64,000 nucleotides of DNA from Malus domestica (Eukaryota > Streptophyta > Magnoliopsida > Rosales > Rosaceae), in assembly GCF_042453785.1 (NCBI RefSeq), contig NC_091671.1, forward strand, positions 41,062,501 through 41,126,500, read 5' to 3'. Positions 45,995-57,777 of this stretch are shown here, one piece after another (the first letter of the stretch is position 1; the number at the start of each line of letters is the position of its first letter). The position numbers and the translations under genes are program-made. A model generated the notes under the pieces. The model saw nothing but the letters and a program-made list of their open reading frames with translations, was not told where the DNA came from and did no database searches.

Positions 45995-47239
45995 GGGTAA
46001 ATTACATTTTACCCCTTCATGTTTGAGGTTGATTTCAATTCCTTACAACATCTTTAAATATATCTCACGTAATATTTTATTTCAATATAATACATCCGTT
46101 AGATATTTCATCCATTGGTCCGTTAAAAGCTGACGTGGCTGCCACGTGGTAAAAAAAAAAAATTTATGCATTTAAAATATTATAATAATTTACCCTATTA
46201 ATAAAAATTAAAAAAAAAACCAGAAATTCTTCCTCGACCCCTTCCCTTTCCCCACAACCCAAAACCCCCATCTCACCCCACCCCTACCCATCTCTTCTTT
46301 CCCGTCCGACTGCCGCATCACTATGACTTTTGCAATTCTATTTTCTTCCCTCTCAGTTCTCTTCATCTCTTTCTAAACCTCCATAACTCTAATATCTTCT
46401 TCCTTAAGGAAAAAAAACCAAAATCCATTTGAATTAAACCCTAATGGATTGCTAATAAAATCAGTACCTTTAAACAAATTAGGACCCAAACCCCCTCCTT
46501 CCATCCCCTCCGACGACCTCCTCTTCTTCAAACCCCCTACCTTCAAACAAATCAGTACCTTCGACGACTTCCTCTTCTTTGACTCTTCCGACCTCGACCT
46601 CTTCTGCCTAGCCTTCCCCAACCTCTTGCCACATGGCAGCGGCAGCGACAACATCGCCATGTTTCTCAAGTCCGACGACTCATCCGGGGGCCAACCACCC
46701 AACCCTTTCTCCTCCACCCCCAAGCCCACCACATACTTCGGCTCCACCGCTATCGCTACCCACCTCCGGAGCCTCTTCGTCGACTCTGACTTTTTCAACG
46801 GCCTGGGCAGAACGCTCTACGGGTTTGGGGGGCTAGGTTATTAGGGTTTCAGAGTGGCGATTTTGTAAATGGGTTGGTGGGTAGAATTAGGTATGGAAGT
46901 GCTTCAATGGGGATGAACCGCGGACTGAGTGGTGGATTTTGTAAATGGGAGTTGCAGAGAGGTGAGGGGGAAGGAAGGGGATGTGGGTTAGGTTTTTTTT
47001 AATATTTTTTTTAATAGGATTAATATTATAATATTTTTAATGTAGAAAAATATTTTTTTTGCCACATGGCACAATTTTGGCAGCCACGTCAGCACTTAAC
47101 GGACCAATTGATAGAAAATGTAATGGACGTATTATATTGAAATAAAATAGTATGTGAGGTATGAAAGTGAAATGTTTTAAAGATGTTGTAAGGAATTGAA
47201 ATCGAACCCAAACCTGAGAGGGTAAAATGTTATTTACCC
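45995..47239. mobile_element. MULE-like element with foreign-looking interior
   Basis: Starts GGGTAAATTACATTTTACCC and ends GTTATTTACCC. Arms of about 170-200 bp are inverted and related to those of the element at 27122-28091. A 9-bp target duplication TAACTTTTA / TAACTTTTT (8 of 9) lies at 45986-45994 and 47240-47248. Unlike its relative, the interior (46230-46980) is GC-richer, with an open plus-strand frame 46449-46844 reading FFKPPTFKQISTFDDFLFFD, SSDLDLFCLAFPNL and ATHLRSLFVDSDFFNGLG. I do not recognise it. It could be captured host sequence (Pack-MULE) or family-specific DNA. Confidence 0.75.
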
Positions 47240-47514
47240 TAACTTTTTTTCTGTTGATTTGTGTCTGTAGGTACACAAACATATGTACATTTTGCTTTGA
47301 AATTTTGCTACAAATTGAGCGGCTTAAGGACAATCTCTGTTTAGAGAAATAAGTTGGACAAAGAAAGGACATGGATATGGGAACATGATTTGTCATTATA
47401 TTACTTGGGGACGAGTTTTGATATTTTAGAAGTTGGTTGAGTTTGTGGAGATTTTGCTTTTCACATCTTGCTTTGTATTTGAACTTAATCATTAGAACTG
47501 AACTTTAACTTTTA

Positions 47515-48531
47515 GGGTGTGTTTGTTTACCTTTACTAGATCTCACTGTACTTGACTGTACTAAGAATTACCGTAGTCCCATGTTTGTTAAAGGAAGGGA
47601 CTAGCTTTAGTGGGATTAAACTTCACTCGCATGGACTAAGCTAGCTGGTCTTAGTGAAGGTCCCCAAATACCAGCGGACTCCTAAGACTACCTCTTTCTC
47701 GCGTCGTCCTGCTCGACTCCTCGCCTTGCTCAATCGACGGCAAAGACAAGAGTTCTCCAGTCTAGCCTATCTTCGACTCAAGGTTATCTCTTCCACCTCC
47801 TCTTCTTCTTTTTCTGATTCAAAACAAATTCAATCAAAAGTTTATAACTTTGAAGAAACATAAATTGAATGACTGGATTCTAAATCTTAATGGATATTAA
47901 ATTCAATTTTTGTTCTTCTTTTTGTTTGCAGCTTCGTGAAGTTGTTGATTTCGGCCCTTAATCTCGACCGCTTAAGTGTATCTGAATGCTCTAAAATGGA
48001 GAAAATAATTGATTTGGAGGAAAATAATCACAGATCTGTATTTGCAATCACTATCGGTGTTGAAGAGTGTATACGACAATGCCCTGCCATTTCCTTGTCT
48101 GAACAAAATCTGGGTAACTGATTGTCCTGCGCAGAAGAGATGCCACTCAAGATTGGCTAACCTTTGCTTCGTGGTTGGCTAATCTCTCCATCAATTTGAA
48201 GATTGAGGTTTCCAGCGAACGACAATGATAGAAATGTTTGTCAATGTTTTTGATCCTTGCTTCATGATTATCTTCTGCAAAAATTTGTTCTTGTTTGAAT
48301 ATTGAAATCTTCAAGAAATTTGTGGAGAATTTTGTGCAAAGATAAAGGAAAATTGTTAATTTAATTGAAAGGTTATGAATTGAACTAGAATTAAAAGTTA
48401 GTCCCGTTTCTTAGCCTGATACTGTACCAAACGTTTCACTAAGTTAGTCTAACTCAGTCTATTCTAAGTCAGCCCAGTTTAGTCCCTAGAGCTAGTCCAG
48501 TCCAAGATAGTCTGGTGTAACAAACGCACCC
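47515..48531. mobile_element. Non-autonomous PIF/Harbinger-like element
   Basis: Ends GGGTGTGTTTGTTTACC and GGTGTAACAAACGCACCC are imperfect inverted repeats. TTA target duplications are at 47512-47514 and 48532-48534. Subterminal blocks (CCCATGTTTGTT, CAGCGGACTCCTAAGAC, CCAAACGTTTCACTAA) match the element at 26130-26934. A spliced-looking interior (47654-48121) has no recognisable product. Confidence 0.78.
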
Positions 48532-49115
48532 TTAAATGATAAGACTTCAAGATGCGACGGTTGAGATAAAAAAAGGTCAAGTATATATGTCGAGAACTTA
48601 GGGATTGTAGGCCTGTAAATTCCAATTTGTATTACTACTTGTCACGCCTCAGACCCGGGTCGACAACAAAAACTCGAACCCGAATCCGAAATGTGAGTTA
48701 GAAGCTCAATAAATAAAAGGAAATTGACACGGGTTGGAAAACTGAACTCCTCTTATGAAAATAATTCATGATTCTAAAACAAATCAAGAATTCTTTACAA
48801 CCTACAATAAATAAATGAATAAATTTTCTCTACTCCAATCTAATCCGATCTCATCCTGCCTACCCTCTTGAGTGTTTAGTTCGTAAACCTGCATAACAAT
48901 AGAGGGATGAGCTTCTATAGCTCAGTAGGGACAACCGTATCACAATAAATTGATAATATTAAATTAAGTGTCATGAAATCATATAGCCAAATATCAAATC
49001 ATTATTGATAATAATGCATGAATGCAATGAAACCTTTTCAATTACCCCCGTTAATTTATATAATAAAACACGCGGACTTGCATGTCCCACACCATGCATT
49101 TTACCCCTGTAGAGG

Positions 49116-50025
49116 TGTCACATCTTAGTCCGCATAACAAGATATTGTTTGCTTTGGGCCACGCCTTCACGGATTTGTTCTTGGGTTTCGACATAAAAAC
49201 TTCCTAGGGGGTCACCCATCCTAGGACTGTTCTCGTCCAAACTCACTTAACTTCAAAGTTCTCATGGGATTCGGAGCCAGTGAGTTCCCAAAAACGCGTC
49301 TTGCAATGGGAGATGAGCATGTACATATAAAGCATAGAGGATCCTTTCTCATGGGGGATGTAGGACACTACAATCCACCCCCTTAGGGGCTCGACGTCCT
49401 CGTCGGCACACTTCCAGCCAGGAGTGGCTCTGATACCAAATTGTCACATCCCAGTCAGCATAACAAGATATTGTCCGCTTTGGGCCATGCCCTCACAGAT
49501 TTGTTCTTGGGTTTCGGCACGAGAACTTCCTAGGGGGTCACCCATCCTAGGATTGTTCTCGCCCAAACTCACTTAACTTTGGAGTTCTTTTGGGATCCGG
49601 AGCCAGTGAGTTCCCAAAACGAGTCTTGCAATGGGAGGTGAGCATGTACATATAAGGCATAAAGGATCATCTCCCTTAGGCGATGTGGGACACTACAGTC
49701 CACCCCCCTTAGGGGCCCAATGTCCTCGTAGGCACACTTCCGGCCAGTGAGTGGCTCTGATACCGAATTGTCACACATCCTAATCCACATAGCAAGATAT
49801 TGTCCTCAATGGGCCACGCCCTCACGGATTTGTTATTGGGTTTCGGCACGAGAACTTCCCGAGGGTCACCCATCCTAGGACTGCTCTCGCCCAAACTCAC
49901 TTAACTTCGGAGTTCTTATGGGATCTAGAGCCAGTAAGTTCCCAAAACGTGTCTTGCAATGAGATGTGAGCATGTACATATAAGGCATAGATGATCATCT
50001 CCCCTGAGCATTGTGGGACACTACA
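49116..50025 (-). mobile_element. Three-LTR Cassandra element
   Basis: LTRs at 49116-49372, 49442-49697 and 49769-50025 alternate with two interiors (49373-49441, 49698-49768). The single target duplication AGAGG flanks the entire unit (49111-49115, 50026-50030). Each LTR holds an inverted 5S-like region (TCACCCATCCTAGGA ... TCACTTAACTTCGGAGTTC). Inverted primer-binding sites GGCTCTGATACCAAATTG and GGCTCTGATACCGAATTG match the initiator-Met site TGGTATCAGAGCC, and CCACCCCCTTAGG is the inverted polypurine tract. Confidence 0.92.
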
Positions 50026-50679
50026 AGAGGGGGTTTAAATATTCTATTATAGAAACTAACCCCCATATGATATCCCAAGTTCATGAATCCCTTTTGCTAG
50101 TCATCTTATCTAATTCATTGATCTCCAACCCAAATCACCCACATCGACAATTCCTATCGATATCCTATTCTACTGTGCACATCGAGCTCGCCTGGAATGG
50201 GTTTCACAATGAATAGATTCAACTACACAAAAGATCTTTTCCAACTACCCTCATTTCCATACTTCCAATCTGAATATTGAAATTCCCACCACATCAACAT
50301 GAATGATGCACAAATAATATTAATTTATCTTCCACATGTATCATTGTATATTCTCAACGAATAGCATTACAACAATAATTCCATATCCAATAACACATAT
50401 CCAATAACAAGTAAACACTTAACTGAAGCAATTAGCCAATTAATATTCAATCACATTAATCAACCAAGCACTTCACGAAATTTAATAAAATCAATTTCCG
50501 TAGAGGTCTGCCTTATTTCCCCTACCAGGATTCCAAAGCTAAAACAAAGATTCACGTCACTACTGGAATAACTAAGCTCCACGTACTTAAGTAAGCTCCT
50601 TGAACACTCCTAGCGCCATATATTTCTTTCGTTCTCTTTTCTTTCTTAATCTCTCTCTACACACACGCGCGCACGCGCG

Positions 50680-50725
<46 letters not shown>

Positions 50726-51117
50726 TATATAACACTATTGCATGCGCTACATGCTGCCATTCTTTCGCGTGATGAAAAACACTGGAGCAGGGCCTCCTAT
50801 TTATAGGGACATATAAGTTGGCTAAAACTTAGATGGCTAAGTAATTTAATAAAATAATAATAAACAGATACTTATGTAGCTTCTACAGGTGACTTATATT
50901 TGATGAGTCACGAGAGGGAAAGCCAAGTGGCAACCCGTGATGAGAAGAATGATAAATGTCACACGAAAACATGACAAGTTGGACACAAGGATGGCTATGC
51001 GGTTGTGTGCTGTCTAATAAGAAGGAAATGAAGGTTTTGTTGAGTTGCAAAGGCTCTACGTGTAGGTCCATTCAAATACACACACACACACACATTTATA
51101 TATATATATAGATCAAA

Positions 51118-51489
51118 TATCACAACCCGGTCCAGCCCCCACCATATTCCGAGCTCGACTCCACCGTAGCACAATATTGTCCGCTTTGGGCCCCTACCAC
51201 GCCCTCACGATTTTGTTTCTGGGAACACACATGAGAACTTTCCCGTGGATCACCCATCATGGGATTGCTCTCGCGCGAACTCGCTTAACTTCGGAGTTCC
51301 GATGGAACTCGAAGCCAGTGAGCTCCCAAAAAGCCTCGTGCTAGGTAAATATGAGAATATACATATAAGGCTTACACGATCCTCACCCCTGGGCGATGTA
51401 GGATCCAAAAGGCCTCGTGCTAAGTAGAGATGAGAATATACACATAAGGCTTACAGGATCCTCACCCCTGGACGATGTGGGATGTAACA
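51118..51489 (-). mobile_element. Cassandra solo LTR with internal partial duplication
   Basis: Inverted LTR from TATCACAACCC to GGGATGTAACA with target duplication TCAAA at 51113-51117 and 51490-51494. The 5S-like region (GATCACCCATCATGGGATTG ... ACTTCGGAGTTC) is present. A segment of about 75 bp (AAAGCCTCGTGCTAGGTAAA ... GATGTAGGAT) is duplicated in tandem at its right end (51329-51485). Confidence 0.85.
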
Positions 51490-51568
51490 TCAAATATAGA
51501 TTTTTATATTTTAACAATAACAAATAATAATAAACAGATATTTTTAAAATACAGGTTCTCACACTACT

Positions 51569-52900
51569 AAACCATATATACCAAATGTAATTAGGAATTA
51601 AATTAAATACAAACTATATGTGGATGGAGAAAGCAATATATAAGGAGAGCCGAAAATACTTGGAGACAATCAAATACTGCACAAATTTGTGACAAATTGA
51701 CGAGTAAATGACTCTTTATTTTATATTTTTTTTTATCTTTGTTAAGCTATATGTTTTAATTTACTCATTTTATTGTTGAATTCAAAAGCAAAGATGACAG
51801 AAGGTGTGCGTGTGTGCGTGCGCGCGTGTGTATGAGGTGTGAACTGTAGGAAGTAAGTCGCATAATATGTGGGGCCTAAACTAGCAATGACCTCACCCAT
51901 TCTTCACAATATCACATTTGACGAAGAAAATTATAAGGATATAATCACAAACATTTTTTTTTTTAATGGGTAAGCAAGCTTTTTGTTACAACCATGAAAA
52001 CACACATACAATACAAACACACAATGGACGGCAAGCAGTTTTTTGTTCAAGTGGTGAATTCAGCGATCGACAACTTAATTGGCTCCTCATGGCTCTGTGA
52101 CGACGACTCGACTGTGAGAATTAATGTACGTGATCAGTGATATAGTATACATTAATACATAAGTGATATATTATACAGATTTCTGTCCCAGATGCGCGCA
52201 ATTATTTGTAAAAGTTAAGAATCCATGGACCCAGACATTGGATTGCGCAATATTGGGTTCCCCAGCTATGCTGAATTATTTAGCTCGCTTATTATTATTT
52301 TATACCACTAGTTTTGGTTGGAGACAAAAATTTCAGTCTCTACAACACTGACGACATTCATCATCTATTTAACCGTGGGCATGCATGCATGGATATCTAT
52401 ATATTGGTTCAAGGATCGATATATATGGATTATAGACCTCGGTTAATTGACTACATTCCAATTATATAGTCACGTCTGGATATACAGTTAAGGCCTTTTA
52501 CAATAATTTTAGTGAATTTGATTCCTATCAACCGTAATTGCCTTTGTAACGGTAGCACATGTGATCCTGCATATATTTAGTTACCCAACTGGTGTAAATC
52601 AACCTACAATTACAATTAGAGTTTAAACAAACTCAGCAGCATAAAGATTAAAGACAACACTGAGAGGTACTGGGACCTGATGATACATATGGAAGTTACG
52701 GAAGGGAAGCACAACTTTTCTTCTGCCCAGTTTAGTATTGCTTTTTTTTTTCACCAAAAACTGTTTCATTTTAAAGTAAACAAAAAAAAATTGTTTAGTA
52801 AAAATAAAATATATTGCTTCACTTTTAATGAATATTTTTAATTCCAGTAAAACGCTTATTAATTTCAAAAAAATAACGTTATTTATCCTTCTAGACCATG
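51569..52900. other. AT-rich intergenic DNA
   Basis: No gene recognised. A (TG)n/(CG)n patch is at about 51805-51832. Short frames have no family features. Confidence 0.5.
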
Positions 52901-53850
52901 GTCCGAAATGCCGATAATATGGGCGATATATCGCCGATATTATCGGTTTTGAGAAGTTCCGATTTTTTTTTCTATATCCAACTAGTTTTCGTGATAATAT
53001 CGCGATATTACCGAATTTATCGATAATATCGGTGGCTGACCGCTCGGAGAAGAACGCCGGAGCTGTAGAAGCTCCGGCCGACTGTAAAACAGGACCCTAG
53101 ACTCCGATCTAGGTATGAAAATGAAAAAGGAGACGAGATGAACATTTGTATATATGAAATTTGCCATGAAATCATCGGAGGTGTTCCGAAATTGAGTCGA
53201 CACGCACGACCTCGCCGGAGTTCGCCGAGTTGCAAAGATGAGAAGGAGAGGGAGAAAGACGATGCTGATGATGATGGGTGTGCATGTGTGTATGTGGGTC
53301 TTGGACCATCGGCGCAAAGAGAAAGGAGAGAGACGACGGCGGCGGCGACGAGGGAGAAGCAGAAGCCGATCTGCCAATGTGGGTCTCTGTGCGTGTGTGG
53401 GAGTGGGAGAAAGACGATGCTGATGATGAAGGTCGTGCATGTGTGTATGTAGGTCTTGGACCATCGGCGCAGAGAGCTAGAACGAAAGACGACGGCGGCG
53501 GCGACGATGTGGGTCTCTGTGCGTGTGTGTGGGAGTGGGAGAAGGATCGAGAGACCTTGGGTCTCTGTGTGTGAGTGTGTGTGTGGGGGAGAAGGATCGA
53601 GAGACGTACGTGGGTGGGATTGGGAGATCTGTGTTTGTTCTTGACGGGGGAAATTGACGTGGGAGAACGGAGAAGGGGGAGAAGGGACTCAGAGAAGAGA
53701 GAAGGGAGAAGGTTCGAGAGAGTCTGAGAGAATACCGTATGCGTGTGAGAGGTGAGTGTGCGTGGGATGTGTGCGTGTGTGGTGTCATGTCGGTGTGTGT
53801 GTGTGGTGTCGTGTGAGGTGACTGTTGACCTGTGTATATAGACATATAAA
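52901..53850. other. Unclassified repeat-like region with palindromic TATCG motifs and a G-rich duplicated block
   Basis: 52905-53035 is full of interleaved motifs (CCGATAATAT, CGATATATCGCCGATATTAT, TTATCGATAATATCGG) able to form many small hairpins. 53230-53580 contains an imperfect direct duplication: AGAAAGACGATGCTGATGAT then GTGCATGTGTGTATGT then GGTCTTGGACCATCGGCGCA occurs near 53252 and again near 53408. Frames on both strands are open but Arg- or Thr/His-rich simple sequence, so I call no gene. Probably a transposon of unknown class. Confidence 0.4.
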
Positions 53851-54208
53851 TATTATATAATGCATTCGTAACCTGTAAAGCTGTAACACCAATAATATTC
53901 TTACTTTTTGGTTTTAGATTCTAGCAATACTTGCAAAAAATTTATGTGGCCCTTTGATGTGGTTGGGTCATCTCATCTGAGATGCCTGACTGATTTTACA
54001 AAATGTCCATAACTTTTTGCAGTTTCAGACCATGGACATCAAATAATACTGCTTTTATAATGAAACCGTGTCCGTGTGCGTGAGTTCGTGATATTCTTTC
54101 ACATGCAGAACAGTGTATCATTGTCTATTATATTCTTTCATGCGGCACGCCTTATCAGAGGTGGAGTGATAGTATCAGAGGCATTCAGCATTTTCGTTTC
54201 TTCTTCTT

Positions 54209-54800
54209 CCCTTACCATTTTCAAAGCTATTCCAAATCCATTCCAAAGCTTGAAAACAAACGGTTCCATATTTAAGGTAAGTTTACAAACTTAAATTTAT
54301 ATTATTGTAATTTATACAACAACAAATAAATTTGTATGGACTCGTATGTTAATTTTTTTAAGTAATTAATACTTGCATGTTAAATTTTGTAAGTAATTAA
54401 GTAATGTTAACAATTACATGTTAATTTTTTTAAGTAATTAAGTAATGTTGTATAATTATTCCCTAGGATAATTTTAATATGTTTAATGTTATTTATTATT
54501 TTATTTCCCTTACCATTTTCAAAGCTATTCCAGATCCATTCCAAAGCTTGAACACAAACGGTTCCATATTTAAGGTAAGTTTACAAACTTAAATTTATAT
54601 TATTGTAATTTATATAACAACAAATAAATTTGTGTGGACTCTTATGTTAATTTTTTTAAGTAATTAATACTTGCATGTTAATTTTTTTAAGTAATTAAGT
54701 AATGTTAACAATTACATGTTAATTTTGTTAAGTAATTAAGTAATGTTGTATAATTATTCCCTAGGATAATTTTAATATGTTTAATGTTATTTATTATTTT
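54209..54800. repeat. 298-bp direct tandem duplication
   Basis: CCCTTACCATTTTCAAAGCT begins units at 54209 and 54507, and both continue through GGTTCCATATTTAAGGTAAG and CCCTAGGATAATTTTAATAT with few differences. Confidence 0.88.
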
Positions 54801-55160
54801 ATTAATATTAGGTTTTATTATCAAATTGGATTATTATTCATTAATAATAGGTTTTTTTTATTATCAAATTGAATTATTATTCATTAATATTAGGTTTTAT
54901 TATCAAATTTGATTATTCTTCATTAAATTGGATTATTATCAAATTGTATTATTATTCATCACCATGTTTTATATTAGGTTTTTTTTTAATTATCAAATTG
55001 GATTATTCTTCATTAATATTAGGTTTTATTATCAAATTTGATTATTCTTCATTAAATTGGATTATTATCAAATTGGATTATTATTCATCACCATGTTTTA
55101 TATTAGGATTGTTTTTTTAATTATCAAATTTGATTATTCTTCATTAAATTGGATTATTAT
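54800..55160. repeat. AT-rich 129-bp tandem repeats
   Basis: Two full units (TTAGGTTTTATTATCAAATT ... TTATTCATCACCATGTTTTA) spaced 129 bp plus partial copies, directly abutting the Tat LTR. Confidence 0.8.
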
Positions 55161-55672
55161 TGTTGATGCACAAAATCAGCGAAGACTTTGGTACAACAGA
55201 AAGTGTCAGGTTTTGTGACCTTCGCTTGGTTGCTTCGGTCACTAGTGAGGATAAGTACGTAAATGAATAGAGACAGAGAAGCAAACACAGGATGTACGTG
55301 GTTCACCCAGATTGGCTACGTCCACGGAGTAGAGGAGTTCTTATTAGTAGTGAAGGGCTTACACAAGTACAAGGGATCAAGCTCTCAATTTAGTGAGTTC
55401 TTGTGAATGATTTAACACAAATGGCATTAGGCCATATTGTGGGGGAATGACCCCTATTTATAGAAAAACTTGTAGCTTTGTCACATTGACATGTGTCATG
55501 TTATGATTGGTTCTTGATGTCGACACGTGCTGCGCTCTGATTGGCTTCTAATCTTGACACGTGTCGAGTAGTGATTGGCCTCCTGGTCGGAGGGGAACTC
55601 TTCTGGGTCCTTGACAGTATAGCGTTGGCCGGTGCTCGGTAGTTTCGGGATTGGTCAAGTATGGTACAAACA
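55161..55672 (-). repeat. 3' LTR and polypurine tract of the Tat element
   Basis: 512 bp, TGTTGATGCACAAAATC to GGTACAAACA on the plus strand. GTGCTCCCCTAAG follows directly, an inverted purine tract (CTTAGGGGAGCAC). Termini are close to those of elements A and B. The inverted TATA region is likely at CCCCTATTTATAG (about 55452-55464). Confidence 0.85.
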
Positions 55673-57777
55673 GTGCTCCCCTAAGTTCCCGAGTGAGGGA
55701 AACTCCTCGGTTGGGGACTTGCAAGATCCAATCCCTTGAGTAATCACGAAACTTCTAAGTACCGAAGTGTGGTCTGATCTTCATCTGCCCTTCTCTGGAA
55801 GTACCTTTCCTCCATCCGGGAATGGTGTACTTAGCTGATGTTGACGCACAAGGTAATGTATCAATTTCACTTAAAGCTTAGTTGTAGTTTCGGGCTTAGT
55901 CAAGTGTGATACAAACCCTATAGTAGGAGTCCCCCAAGTCGCCGAGCTAGGAGATCTGCCGAAAGAGGTGACAGACAAGGTAAGCAGTCAAACTTCCAAG
56001 TAAGCAACCCAGGATCAGAGGTTTGACTTCGGCTTCCGGTTGATTGTTCTCATTCTCCTTGTCTCTCATTCAACTGCCAGGATAAGGAGAAGCAAATGGA
56101 TAAGAGATGATATGAGATACTTTTGCTTTTGAAGAAGTAACTTTCCACAGGCTTATTCTTGAACTGTGCTGGAGGGTTTTCTGGTGCCCTTCAGAGTATA
56201 AGGCCGACTCAAAAATTTGAGGGTCAAAACAAGTCCATCAAATCTAGAGTACGTTCGCCCTTGATGATATGGGATACTTTTGCTGTTGACGGAATAATGA
56301 ATGTGGTATGGAAAGGTGTCGTGCTGTAGTGATCTGTTTCAGCTCACCGTTGAACCTTCTGCTTCAATCTTTTGCATGGCAGAAGTGGTGTGCAACCTTT
56401 GCATTTAAATGGTCCTTCAGAACATTCCTTCATAGTGACTCATCCACGCTTGGCAGCTTCAGTGTAAAGAGCCAATATCTGATCAACTGTCATGAGGTAT
56501 TTGCCGGTGGAATTCGTGACCTTGACAGCAGTTGAGGATGAGTACTCGAGAGCAATGCTAAGTAAGCAACCAGGCAAAGGCTCCAGGCAGTCAGTTCCAA
56601 ATTGGAGGTTTGATTTCAGGTTCCGACTGACTGCTCTCTTTCTCCTTGTCCTGCAGGTGTGGACAAGGACAAAGACAAAGACAGGGAGAAAGCATGATAT
56701 GGGATACTCTTGCTTTCGACCCTGATGATATGAGATACTCTTGTTCTTGGTGTGGCTTATTTGCTGAGGTATTATCGGGGGGAAATAAAGCTGAGTATTT
56801 CGAGAGGTTATGTTGAGGGTGCCTTTTCGAATGCGAGAAAGGGTTGAGCATTTTTGCAGGTTTGCCTGTCCGTTGAGGAGGGAGGTCAATGTATATAGGG
56901 ATTTCCCAATAACAAGTAGTAATGCTATTCCTTTACCCTTCTTGGTCACAGCAATGTAGTGGGAGCTGCCAGCTTCACGTGTTTTAATTTTGTCAGAGCA
57001 CTTTGAAAAAGTGGTATGTGGTATCTGGAAAGCTGATATTACGTGTGAAGATTACAGACAAGCTTTATCTAAGGAAATCTGGCTCTCGAAGTTCTGAGAG
57101 TTGTGCCTCTTCGGTTTTCGAACAAGCAATCCCGTCGAGGATCTGACTCTCGAGATTCGGAAAGCGGTGCTGCTCCGGTTTTTGAGAAAGTAATTATGTT
57201 GAGAGTCTTTTCTCGAATGTGAGTAAAGGTTGGACGTTCTTGCCAACCTGTCTTGCCGCAAAACACGGAGGTCGACACACATAGGGACTTTCCAGTTGTC
57301 AAGCAGTGGTGCTGTTCCTTTACCCTTATGGGTAATAGTAGGGTAGCTGGAACTTCGAAATTCTCGTGCCTAAACTTTTTCAGAGATCTTTGACAAAGTT
57401 ATATGTGGTACCCGAGGAGTTGATGGTGCATATGGAGAGCGGTGATTGAACAGTAAGATTCACGTGCTTTCTACTTCACCAGAAATCTTCGACAGAGTGC
57501 CCGTAATTTCCGCAAAGCTGATTGTGCATGTGACAGGTGCTGACGAGGCTGAAAAAGTAGGTGCTTCTTCGATTTCTGAGATCGGCCCTCGTGGTCTCTG
57601 AGCAGCCCAGCTTTTGAGAAAGCAAACGCCTCTTCGATTTCTGAAGCTCCGTCGAGTGCAGATTTTTATAGAGGCTGACATTAAGTTCCACAGCACACTT
57701 GAATCTCTACCAGTAGAAGCTCATTTCTTGCACTTCTAAGATCTTGATTTGTTTGACCTCTTCCTTCTTCAACACAT

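Larger units (their letters stand above)
48640..51563. mobile_element. Solo LTR invaded by two Cassandra insertions
   Basis: Starts TGTCACGCCTCAGACCC and ends CAGGTTCTCACA. An exact 5-bp target duplication CTACT is at 48635-48639 and 51564-51568. Removing the Cassandra insertions leaves about 1.63 kb. A compound (AC)(GC)(AT) microsatellite is at about 50661-50719. The lineage is uncertain; no internal region is present. Confidence 0.7.

Noticed and set aside
53238..53845. Arg-rich and Thr/His-rich frames on both strands
   Set aside because: Simple-sequence GTGT/GAGA composition, no intron signals, no family motif, and the frames sit in a duplicated repeat block.
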